Assembly: GCA_049522565.1 (NCBI GenBank)
Contig: JBEKNT010000061.1
Location: 1 to 21,611, forward strand
Direction of reading: 5' to 3'
Source: JASHVB01 sp049522565
GTDB lineage: Bacteria; Pseudomonadota; Alphaproteobacteria; Acetobacterales; Acetobacteraceae
DNA length: 21,611 nt
Made by a program: the position numbers and the translations under genes. Under the pieces are notes generated by a model. That model did no database searches. It saw nothing but the letters and a program-made list of their open reading frames with translations, and was not told the origin of the DNA. Positions 7,443 to 13,912 of the stretch are shown here, piece by piece (positions within the stretch are counted from its first letter, which is position 1; every line of letters starts with the position of its first letter).

Positions 7443-7553
7443 AAGGACCAAAATTAGGACGGTCTCTGTCGCCTGCCATGCTTGCAAACGCTGCGCCGCC
7501 TATGCCATCAAGTAAACCCGCTCGCAAAATCGTGACGATAAGATACCGCCTGA

Positions 7554-8867
7554 ATGCATGAACGCCTCGAGGTCGCTTTCGTTTTCGGCACCCTCGGCAA
7601 CCTGTCCGGGGCGTTGGGCGAAGGCTGGTCCGTCGAGGACCACTATGCCTGGGCGATCGGCGCGGAAAGCCGGTTGAATCTGCCGCTGCCGGGCGATGCG
7701 ACGCGCTATTTGCTGCGGTTCACCGTGCAACCCTTGGTAAATGCCGGCCTGTGCGATACACAGCGGCTCGACATCGACACTGTGTCGGGGCTGCTGGCCA
7801 GCTTCAGCATCGACCGCCGGACCACGATCGAACTGGCCCTGCCGATCGAACAGACCCGCGACAACCGCAGCATCGAGCTGATCCTGCGGCATCCGGATGC
7901 GCTGCGGCCCAGCGACTTCAAGCGGACCGACGATCGCCGCCTGCTGAGCCTGTGTTTCATGTCGGGCACCCTCGTGCGTCAGTTGGACGACGCCCGGGAG
8001 CCCCCAGCGGAGACCGCGCCAGGCTGCCACCTCATCGTAGCGGGAAACCATCTGGCGCGTCAGATGGCCGAGGTGATGAGCGCGCTGCCGATCCTGCGGC
8101 AGCGCGTCGCCTGCCATTTCGTCAACACCGATCAGGGTCGAGGGGCCGCTCCGCCACCCACGGAGGCACTGCAATCCGCCGCGCTCTGCTGGGAGCAATC
8201 CGGCGGCAACAACGGCGCGGAATGGTCCGGCCTGCGCGGCATGCTGCCGGCCGATTGCGACGTGCGGCGCTTCGCCGCGCCGCGGATGAAGGCGTTGTGG
8301 CCGTTTCTCGACGCCGATCCGCGGCTGGTGTTCGAAGCGGGCCTGTATCCCGGGGGGCGCTATCCGTACGGCGATCGCATCGGTGCCAGCCTGGCATATT
8401 TGCAATTGCCGGACGACATCATGCAACTGTCCTACCAGAGCATGACCGAGAAGGAGATGCCCGACCTCGATGCGCTGTTCGCCGCCGATCGCGCCGCCTG
8501 GCGGCAACTCGACGCCACGCATGACGTCAAGGTTGCCGAGTTCATCGTGGAGAACTTCCGCCGCTACCGCCTGTTCTTTGCCCCGCCGGATCCGACCGGC
8601 GACTTGTTGCGCCACATGATCATGCAACTCGTGACCGGCTCGCCGATCGAGGCGCTCTGCGATCCGGCGAAGCTGCGGCGGGAGCTAGATTTCCTGCTGA
8701 CCGGCTATCTCGGCCGGCGCGAAGAGCTGCCGATCCATCCGCACGTCGCGCGACGGTTCGGCCTGGCATGGTGGCAGCCCGGCATGCGCTATCGCTGGCA
8801 CAGCAATCACTGGACGTTCGAGGAGCACGCGCTGCGTTACATCAGGTGGACACCATGGCGTCCGTGA
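7554..8867 (+). CDS. WcbI-like protein with extra N-terminal beta domain and altered NCQ motif
   Basis: 437 residues. The ATG at 7554 directly follows an in-frame TGA, so it is the earliest start. Residues 1-145 form a beta-rich region (GWSVEDHYAWAIGAESRLNL...PDALRPSDFKRTDDRRLLSLCF), like accessory modules found in glycan enzymes. Residues 158-437 are paralogous to the next gene: shared LWPF..DPRL, MPDL and the closing pattern IHPxVAxRxxL...RYRWHSxxWTF. WcbI proteins make capsular polysaccharide and bind CoA, probably as acyltransferases (family knowledge). The family motif GNCQ is here AGNHL (His166 in place of Cys), so catalysis may be lost or altered. It heads a tightly coupled pair. WcbI assignment is moderate and rests partly on the neighbour. 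Confidence 0.7.
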   Translation: MHERLEVAFVFGTLGNLSGALGEGWSVEDHYAWAIGAESRLNLPLPGDATRYLLRFTVQPLVNAGLCDTQRLDIDTVSGLLASFSIDRRTTIELALPIEQTRDNRSIELILRHPDALRPSDFKRTDDRRLLSLCFMSGTLVRQLDDAREPPAETAPGCHLIVAGNHLARQMAEVMSALPILRQRVACHFVNTDQGRGAAPPPTEALQSAALCWEQSGGNNGAEWSGLRGMLPADCDVRRFAAPRMKALWPFLDADPRLVFEAGLYPGGRYPYGDRIGASLAYLQLPDDIMQLSYQSMTEKEMPDLDALFAADRAAWRQLDATHDVKVAEFIVENFRRYRLFFAPPDPTGDLLRHMIMQLVTGSPIEALCDPAKLRRELDFLLTGYLGRREELPIHPHVARRFGLAWWQPGMRYRWHSNHWTFEEHALRYIRWTPWRP

Positions 8868-9712
8868 GCCGGTCCATCCTGGTCTACGCCAACTGCCAGG
8901 GCGACGAGCTGATAAAGACCGGCAGGTTCATGCCGAGCTTGGTCGGACGCATCGGCTTCAAATGGATCCCGCTGCACCTGGTGATGCCGGAGGATTGGGG
9001 CACACGCTACGGCCCCGACTTCATGGCCGACGTGGAGGTGGTGTGGGAACAGGTGGAAGCCGGATCGCCCTCGGAACATCGGCAGGAACTGCACCGGCGG
9101 CTGCCGCCCGGCTGCCAGGTGTTGCGCTTTCCACCATACAATGCGCTCTGCCTTTGGCCGTTCGCCGGCAACGATCCGCGGCTCGCCGCCGACCCGACGC
9201 GCTATCCGTGGTCGGATTCGGTCGCGGCCGCGCTGGCGACCGAAGACCTGTCGGATGATGCGCTGTTCGAGCGCTACATGGAGATCACCACCCAGCGGAT
9301 GCCCGACCTGGAGCGGCGGCTGCGGATGGATGTCACGCGCTGGCAGGCGGCGGACGCGCTATCCGATATCCGGTCGGCGACCTGGGTCGAACACCATTTT
9401 CGTGACATGAAGCTGTTCCACACCACCGGTCATCTGACCGCCGCGCCGATCGCCTTCATGCTGCGGCAACTGCTGGAGCGCACGGCGATCGTGCCGCGCG
9501 GCGAGCTGACGCGCCTGCGTGGCGAAATCGACACGCTGCTGCGGCTGCATGACGGGCAGGATTTCGAGAGCGTGCCGATCCATCCGCTGGTGGCCGAACG
9601 TCTGCGGCTGCGGTTCTATGACCCGAGCGCCCGCTACCGCTGGCATTCGCATGAATGGACGTTCCGCGAGTACATCCTGCACTATGCGCGCTGGGCACCG
9701 TATCTCGGCTGA
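8855..9712 (+). CDS. WcbI-family polysaccharide biosynthesis protein (putative acyltransferase)
   Basis: 285 residues. The ATG at 8855 overlaps the end of the preceding gene by 13 bp, so translation is probably coupled. The protein opens SRSILVYANCQGDELI, the beta-strand plus Asn13-Cys14-Gln15 motif of WcbI proteins. It continues with an LRFPPYNALCLWPFAGNDPRL segment that matches the family's pattern of a substrate-facing loop. WcbI from Burkholderia capsule loci binds CoA and is thought to acylate sugar residues in the cytoplasm. The C-terminus (IHPLVAERLRLRF...RYRWHSHEWTF) repeats that of the upstream paralogue. A stand-alone ACP gene lies about 330 bp downstream, which fits an acyl donor, though the family is known for CoA binding and ACP use is inference. 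Confidence 0.78.
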   Translation: MASVSRSILVYANCQGDELIKTGRFMPSLVGRIGFKWIPLHLVMPEDWGTRYGPDFMADVEVVWEQVEAGSPSEHRQELHRRLPPGCQVLRFPPYNALCLWPFAGNDPRLAADPTRYPWSDSVAAALATEDLSDDALFERYMEITTQRMPDLERRLRMDVTRWQAADALSDIRSATWVEHHFRDMKLFHTTGHLTAAPIAFMLRQLLERTAIVPRGELTRLRGEIDTLLRLHDGQDFESVPIHPLVAERLRLRFYDPSARYRWHSHEWTFREYILHYARWAPYLG

Positions 9713-9824
9713 TGCAGGGTGGCGAAACAATCGCTGCGCCCTGGAGCACGACCGGCCGCGCCGCCGCAGCGACCGGGTCAGCGTGTTGGGTGGGGCGCGA
9801 CGGTAAGCGCGAACAGTGCCGAGG

Positions 9825-9843
9825 AAAGTCAGGCAATGACTTT
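9825..9843. other. Small perfect hairpin
   Basis: AAAGTCA (9825-9831) and TGACTTT (9837-9843) pair perfectly around a 5-nt loop GGCAA. It stands 12 bp before the long palindrome, whose perfect core also begins TGACT. It may be part of the same structured element. Confidence 0.5.
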
Positions 9844-9854
9844 GATGCGGGACG

Positions 9855-9970
9855 AGGAAGCAAGCTTTTAATGCCAGGCGGCGCTGCCACTGACTCGCGA
9901 TTGGTTCGCACCGGTGCGAACCAATCGCGAGTCAGTCATGCGGGCGGCTGGCATTAAACGCTGGCTTACT
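9855..9970. repeat. Very long palindrome with 44-bp perfect core
   Basis: The sequence is symmetrical about 9912/9913. The core 9891-9934 is a perfect palindrome with no spacer, each arm reading TGACTCGCGATTGGTTCGCA then CC toward the centre. Outside it, 13 positions per side mostly mismatch (9878-9890 and 9935-9947). Then TTAATGCCAG (9868-9877) again mirrors CTGGCATTAA (9948-9957) exactly, and pairing continues with few mismatches to about 9855 and 9970. Arms are equal in length with no offset. As RNA it would form a long hairpin downstream of the WcbI-family gene; as DNA it could form a cruciform. It may be a terminator, a miniature inverted-repeat element or a protein-binding site. Confidence 0.85.
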
Positions 9971-10047
9971 GTCAACCGCGATCATCGGGCAGCGTGGTGC
10001 GTGGCGTCAGCAACCACCCGGCTGCCGGAACAGCCAGGAGACGACCG

Positions 10048-10281
10048 ATGGCATCCGTGCCTTTGCTGGAGTTGATCGCCGGAACGCTGGGAGTGCCGCC
10101 GGCGCAGATCACCGATGCTTCCGACATGAGCAATACCCGGAAGTGGGACAGCCTGCGGCATGTCATGCTGATGACCGAGTTGGAGACCAACTACGGCATC
10201 GAGCTCAGCGATAAGGAGATGATGGAGACCGTGTCCGTCAGCAAGATCCGCGCGTTGTTGCAGCAGCGGGGGGTGATTTAG
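10048..10281 (+). CDS. Stand-alone acyl carrier protein
   Basis: 77 residues, typical ACP size. The ATG at 10048 has an AGGAG site at 10036-10040, seven bases upstream, which rules out the longer in-frame start at 9994. The KWDSLRHVMLMTELETNYGIELSD segment holds the phosphopantetheine-attachment serine (in DSL, Ser35) followed by the helix II pattern of ACPs. An aspartate precedes the serine as in most carrier proteins. There is no fatty-acid synthase gene nearby, so this is a specialised carrier, probably loaded by an acyl-ligase encoded elsewhere and serving acyl transfer to a sugar or glycan. The partner enzyme is inferred from its neighbours, the WcbI-like pair, but not proved. It is convergent with the glycosyltransferase gene. 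Confidence 0.92.
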   Translation: MASVPLLELIAGTLGVPPAQITDASDMSNTRKWDSLRHVMLMTELETNYGIELSDKEMMETVSVSKIRALLQQRGVI

Positions 10282-10283
10282 AG

Positions 10284-10310
10284 CCTCTCCCGCCGCGGGC
10301 GGTAGCGGTG
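10284..10310. terminator. CCTCTCCCG hairpin repeat, copy 4 (degraded)
   Basis: CCTCTCCCGCCGCGGGCGG followed by TAGCGGTGTAC keeps the left arm and inner stem (CCGC/GCGG), but the right arm GGGAGAGG has decayed to GGTAGCGG. The GTGTAC flank is kept, and the TCA at 10321-10323 is the reverse complement of the glycosyltransferase stop. It lies between convergent genes. Confidence 0.55.
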
Positions 10311-10320
10311 TACAGCACGG

Positions 10321-11562
10321 TCAGTTCCTGGTTGCCTGACCCAGTGCTTCGTCGCATGCCGCGCGTGCCGCGGCGTCGCTCGGGAAATCCCGAATCCGAT
10401 CGAACTCGTCGAGCAGGAAGGCCGGATCGATGGCGGCGACTGCGGCGCCGCGCAGGGCGGCAAGCCAGTGCTCCCCGGGCCGCGACCGGTCGCGGAACAC
10501 CAGTCCCAGCCCGCCGGCACGCTCCTGCGCGTCCTTGCCGCGCGCCACCCAGCCCGGTGCCGCGTCCGGCAAGGCTGGAACGGTCTCCCGCGGCGGTGGT
10601 GCCGGCTCGGGTCGCGCGCCCGGTGCCTCCGTCGCACGCGGCATCTGCGCCGCGGTTGACGCCGCCGCCAGCGATGCCGGCCCCGCCGGCCCCGCCGTCA
10701 TTGCCGACGGCTCGGGCACCGCCGGGCGCGCACCGCTTCCGTCCGGCGGCGGGGCGGCGGCCGCGCCGAGCCCGAGCAGGTCCCTGACCGCCGCGGCGAA
10801 GCTCTGGATCGTCGCGTCCCGCACCTGGCAGACCTCGGCGAGCCGGTCGAACAGCTCGGGCGCGTCTTTCGGCGTCGTGGCATCGGCCGTCTCATTGTTG
10901 CGCTGGAGCTTCGCCAGCCAGTCCTGCCGCGACCGGGTGTAGTAATGATTGATCACCAGGTTCTGGTAGCAAGGCTGGGCCTGCACCGCGCTGTTCGGCG
11001 CCAGGAATCCAGCGGTGTTGAAGACCGGACCGTTGATGCGGAACTCGCTCGGATTCGGCGTGACGTCCAGCAGCTCGCTGCACCGCGCGATCGTCCGGAC
11101 ATGGCGGTTGGCCGGATAATCGTCGGCCGCGCGCCGGTCGTAGGTCTCGATCACCAGGCCCCCGGGCGGCTGCTGCGATGCGCCGGGTCCGAACACCCGC
11201 CGATGCACCAGCACCCCGGCGGCACTGCCCAGCCATTCGAGCGTGTCCACCACGTTGCGGCTGTTCAGCGGCAGCAGGAATTCATCCAGATCGATGAATG
11301 CCACCCACTCGTAGCCGGGCGAGAAGATGTCGATGAAATGCCGGTGCGCCGCCGCCCGTCCCGGCCGCTGCGGCCAATGGATCAGCGTCACATGCCCGGC
11401 CACCGGCGAGGTGCGGATCGCCCGCGCCGGGTCATCCGTGCTGCCGTTGTCGTACAGCATGAAGTGGTCGACGCCGACCAGGCGGTGGTAGGCGAGCCAC
11501 TCCGGCAGATAGGCCGCCTCGTTCTCGAAAACGGCGCAGACGGCAAGCTTTTTCTTGTCCAT
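10321..11562 (-). CDS. Glycosyltransferase, GT2/GT92-like, with Pro/Ala-rich linker and C-terminal extension
   Basis: 413 residues from the ATG at 11562. The frame is open much further upstream, but that part is antisense/out of frame with hldE; MDKKKLAVCAVFENEAAYLPEW is the family-like start. The GT-A domain spans 1-265: FENEAAYLPEWLAYHRLVGV then MLYDNGSTDD (nucleotide-binding loop, 35-44), FIDLDEFLLP with a DLD metal-binding motif at 91-93, and NHYYTRS near 205-211. This is the pattern of Glyco_tranf_2_4/GT92-type enzymes. Residues 266-335 are Ala/Pro-rich linker, and 338-413 form a small helical domain I do not recognise. The gene starts 17 bp after the hldE stop on the same strand, so it is probably co-transcribed. 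Donor and acceptor sugars are unknown. Confidence 0.85.
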   Translation of the reverse strand: MDKKKLAVCAVFENEAAYLPEWLAYHRLVGVDHFMLYDNGSTDDPARAIRTSPVAGHVTLIHWPQRPGRAAAHRHFIDIFSPGYEWVAFIDLDEFLLPLNSRNVVDTLEWLGSAAGVLVHRRVFGPGASQQPPGGLVIETYDRRAADDYPANRHVRTIARCSELLDVTPNPSEFRINGPVFNTAGFLAPNSAVQAQPCYQNLVINHYYTRSRQDWLAKLQRNNETADATTPKDAPELFDRLAEVCQVRDATIQSFAAAVRDLLGLGAAAAPPPDGSGARPAVPEPSAMTAGPAGPASLAAASTAAQMPRATEAPGARPEPAPPPRETVPALPDAAPGWVARGKDAQERAGGLGLVFRDRSRPGEHWLAALRGAAVAAIDPAFLLDEFDRIRDFPSDAAARAACDEALGQATRN

Positions 11563-11579
11563 GGACCGATCGATGTGGG

Positions 11580-13109
11580 TTATGCGGCGGGGTCGGCTAG
11601 CGCGGGCGCGGTCATCCGCTTGATCGTGCCGGTCGTGCTGTGGCCTTCCTGAAGATTGACCAGCAGCACGCGACCGCCCCAGCCACGCACCAGGTCGCCA
11701 CCCACCACCTGGTCCACCGTGTAGTCGGCGCCCTTCACCAGCACGTCGGGACGCAACGCGCGGATCAGTTCCAGCGGCGTCTCCTGGTCGAACAACACGA
11801 CGAGGTCCACCGGCGACAGCGACGCCATCACGGTGGCCCGCGCGGTCTCGCTCTGCACCGGGCGGGTCGGCCCCTTCAGGCGCTTCACCGACGCGTCGGT
11901 ATTCAGCGCGACGATCAGCCGGTCGCACGCCGCGCGTGCCTCGGTCAGCAGGCGGACGTGGCCGGGGTGGATCAGGTCGAAGCAGCCGTTGGCGAAGCCG
12001 ATCCGCAAGCCGTTCGCGCGCCAGGATGCGACGCGCACCGCCGTCTGGTCCGCCGTCGCCACCTTGCGGTCGGTCGCCACCAGGTCCTCCAGACGCAGCG
12101 CGCCGAGCAATTCCTCGCGGCTCACCGTGGCGGTGCCCTGCTTGCCGACCGAGATGCCGGCGGTCAGGTTGGCGAGCATGGCGGCGTCGGGCAGCGAGGC
12201 ACCGGCGCCCAGCGCCACCGCGAGCGCCGCCACCAGGGTGTCACCGGCGCCGGAAACATCGGCCACCTCGCGCGCCCGGGCCGGGAAATGCAGCGCCGGG
12301 CAGCCGCGGCGCACCAGGGTCGCGCCGCGGGCCGAGCGGGTCACCAGCACCGCCTCGCCGCCGGTGGCTTCCAGCGCGGCGCGGCCGGCGCGGTCGGCCT
12401 CGGCGTCATGCTCTGCGCCGATGCGCGTGGCCAGCCGCACTTCATGCTCGTTCGGCGTCAGGATGGCGGCGCCGCGATAGGCTGCGAAGTCGGGGCGTTT
12501 CGGGTCGGCGACCACCAGGCAGCGGCGCGCCGCTGCCCGGGCCAGGACGGCGGCCAACACCGCGTCGCCGAGCACGCCTTTGGCATAGTCGGACAGCACC
12601 ACGACATCCGCCCAGGCGAGTGCAGCCTCGAAGCGCTCCAGCAGCGCGGCGACGGTGCTCTCCGCCAGCGGTTCGGTGGTTTCTTCGTCGAGCCGCAGAA
12701 GCTGATGCGACCCGGCCATGAACCGCGTCTTGGCCGTGGTCGGCCGCCCGGGCGCGACGACGAGTTGGCAGGCGATGCCGTCAACTGCCTCCACCAGGCG
12801 CGTCATCTCGGCGCCGGCTGCATCGTCGCCGACGACGCCGATCAGCATCGTCTGGCCACCAAGCGTCGCGATGTTCAGTGCCACGTTCGCCGCGCCGCCC
12901 AGGGTGCTGCGATTGCCGGTGGGTCGCAGCACCGGTATCGGTGCCTCGGGCGACAGGCGGTGTGCGCTGCCGATCACGTAGCGGTCGAGAATGGCGTCGC
13001 CCAGCACCAGTACGCGCGCATTCTGGAAACGCCGGACATGGTCGGCCAGCTCGATGTCGTTCGCGGCGCGCCGCGAGTCGGCCGCCAGATCGGTCTTCAT
13101 ATGGAACAT
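11580..13109 (-). CDS. hldE: Bifunctional heptose-7-phosphate kinase / heptose-1-phosphate adenylyltransferase
   Basis: 509 residues, close to the family's usual 470-480 with a short N-terminal addition. Residues 20-345 are a ribokinase (PfkB) domain: GDAILDRYVIG (37-47), GGAANVALNIATLGG (71-85) and the closing SGAGDT with catalytic Asp290. Residues 365-500 are the nucleotidyltransferase: GFANGCFDLIHPGHVRLL with HPGH at 381-384, LKGPTRPVQ (411-419) and VLVKGADYTVDQVVGGDLV. It phosphorylates D-glycero-D-manno-heptose 7-phosphate at C1 and later adenylylates heptose 1-phosphate, giving ADP-heptose for lipopolysaccharide or other surface glycans in the cytoplasm. Other pathway genes (gmhA, gmhB, hldD) are not in the window. 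The start at 13109 or the ATG three codons later cannot be separated. Confidence 0.95.
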   Translation of the reverse strand: MFHMKTDLAADSRRAANDIELADHVRRFQNARVLVLGDAILDRYVIGSAHRLSPEAPIPVLRPTGNRSTLGGAANVALNIATLGGQTMLIGVVGDDAAGAEMTRLVEAVDGIACQLVVAPGRPTTAKTRFMAGSHQLLRLDEETTEPLAESTVAALLERFEAALAWADVVVLSDYAKGVLGDAVLAAVLARAAARRCLVVADPKRPDFAAYRGAAILTPNEHEVRLATRIGAEHDAEADRAGRAALEATGGEAVLVTRSARGATLVRRGCPALHFPARAREVADVSGAGDTLVAALAVALGAGASLPDAAMLANLTAGISVGKQGTATVSREELLGALRLEDLVATDRKVATADQTAVRVASWRANGLRIGFANGCFDLIHPGHVRLLTEARAACDRLIVALNTDASVKRLKGPTRPVQSETARATVMASLSPVDLVVLFDQETPLELIRALRPDVLVKGADYTVDQVVGGDLVRGWGGRVLLVNLQEGHSTTGTIKRMTAPALADPAA

Positions 13110-13156
13110 CCCACGCCGGCCCGCATCCGGGCAACACGCTGCCGGCGGTTGCCGGT

Positions 13157-13183
13157 ACAGTTAGCACGGAGGACAGTTAGCAC
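13157..13183. promoter_or_regulatory. Pair of 11-bp direct repeats upstream of hldE
   Basis: ACAGTTAGCAC occurs at 13157-13167 and again at 13173-13183, spaced 16 bp start to start. The pair lies 48 bp above the hldE start in the 238-bp divergent region. It is a candidate operator or promoter element, or a small tandem duplication. No known regulator consensus was recognised. Confidence 0.35.
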
Positions 13184-13337
13184 AGACCGGGGGCGACGCG
13201 CCAAGTGTCATCGGCGGCCGGGCGCAGGGCGCGCCCAAGGCCCGAAACAGGCAAATCCCTGTTCCATTGCACGCGTCGTACGGCTATTCATCCGGGTTGT
13301 CGGTCCCCCCTTTCGCAGATTGGTTGCGGCACTATGC

Positions 13338-13343
13338 AGGAGG
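13338..13343 (+). promoter_or_regulatory. Shine-Dalgarno site before a GTG start
   Basis: A perfect AGGAGG stands 4 nt before GTG 13348. It is the only strong ribosome-binding site in the area and supports GTG rather than the upstream ATG at 13267. Confidence 0.6.
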
Positions 13344-13347
13344 CTTC

Positions 13348-13743
13348 GTGAGATACGTACCGCCCTTCGATCTGATCCGTCGCTCGGTGGAGATTTCCAC
13401 GGTCAAAGGTGAATTGCGCGTCAATGTGTCGTACGAGGACTTCATTCGCATCCTCAAAATGATGATCGCCGGGGTCGAGGTGAACGACGAGTGGTATGCC
13501 AAGGCGTATGAGGATATCGGCCAGGCGATCAAGGACGGTGTGGTGAAGTCGGCGCAGCAGCACTTCGTAGATGACGGCTATTTCGAGGGCCGCCTGCCAT
13601 TCCCGATGCGGGTGGACGAAAAATGGTACCTGCTGCAGAACCCGGATGTGGCCGACAGCGTGCGCCGCGGCACGCTGCCGTCCGGGCAGGCGCATTTCGA
13701 CGAGGACGGCTATCGCGAAGGCCGGCTGCCATTCAACATGTAG
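13348..13743 (+). CDS. Small protein with two tandem W-Y...G-Y-x-E-G-R repeats
   Basis: 131 residues from the GTG at 13348; the longer frame from 13267 lacks a ribosome-binding site. After a short N-terminal region (VRYVPPFDLIRRSVEIS), the protein consists of two about 38-residue units. Unit 1 has the pattern DEWYAKAYEDIGQAIKDG...AQQHFVDDGYFEGRLPF; unit 2 has DEKWYLLQNPDVADSVRRG...GQAHFDEDGYREGRLPF. The shared pattern WY...(N)PD(V/I).. G....HF...GY.EGRLPF is known from alphaproteobacterial proteins linked with glycosyltransferases and surface structures; its function is not established to my knowledge. No signal peptide or membrane segment is seen. It lies between hldE and the giant glycosyltransferase, so it may belong to glycan assembly (inference). 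Confidence 0.78.
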   Translation: MRYVPPFDLIRRSVEISTVKGELRVNVSYEDFIRILKMMIAGVEVNDEWYAKAYEDIGQAIKDGVVKSAQQHFVDDGYFEGRLPFPMRVDEKWYLLQNPDVADSVRRGTLPSGQAHFDEDGYREGRLPFNM

Positions 13744-13912
13744 CAGATCGGGCCTGCGACATCCGGCGGTGCCGCCGAACGGGTATGGCGCGAGCGTTGG
13801 TGTCACCATGCGGCGACTGCCGCACCGGCGCCGCGGATCGGCCGGCGGCACCACAGTCGAACGGACCGGATTTCAGCCTGGGTAGCAGGGACATGGCGGG
13901 AAGCCAAAGCCG

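Larger units (their letters stand above)
7086..7553. other. Gene-free region before the glycan locus
   Basis: About 470 bp without a convincing gene. It holds an inverted repeat (7131-7200), a locally AT-rich patch at about 7430-7456 that stands out from the surroundings, and a small perfect palindrome (7430-7442). The short minus-strand frame here contains a FRAKRSNLSRA-like string that arises from the repeat and is not a protein signature. The promoter of the WcbI-like operon should lie in the 3' half. Confidence 0.6.
9713..10047. other. Non-coding gap with strong secondary structure
   Basis: About 335 bp between the WcbI-family gene and the ACP gene. Short frames cross it but none has a family-like sequence or a good start. 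It contains a small hairpin (9825-9843) and a very long palindrome (9855-9970). The 3' end carries the ACP ribosome-binding site. Confidence 0.7.

Noticed and set aside
7162..7527. A possible 121-residue minus-strand protein in the gap before the WcbI-like pair
   Set aside because: Its C-terminal FRAKRSNLSRA string comes from an interspersed repeat, the rest is low-information, and no ribosome-binding site is evident.
9655..9957. A possible 100-residue plus-strand protein running into the palindrome
   Set aside because: It overlaps the end of the WcbI-family gene out of frame and its last third is encoded by one palindrome arm; no homology pattern.
9855..9970. Reading the palindrome as part of an insertion sequence
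   Set aside because: No transposase, no clear target-site duplication, and the element is symmetrical about a single centre with nothing between the arms.
11640..13412. A 590-codon plus-strand open frame
   Set aside because: It is the complement of hldE, whose kinase and nucleotidyltransferase motifs are complete.
13764..13777. A 6-bp stem (CGGCGG/CCGCCG) with a 2-nt loop after the two-repeat gene
   Set aside because: Too short and with too small a loop to call a terminator in such GC-rich sequence.
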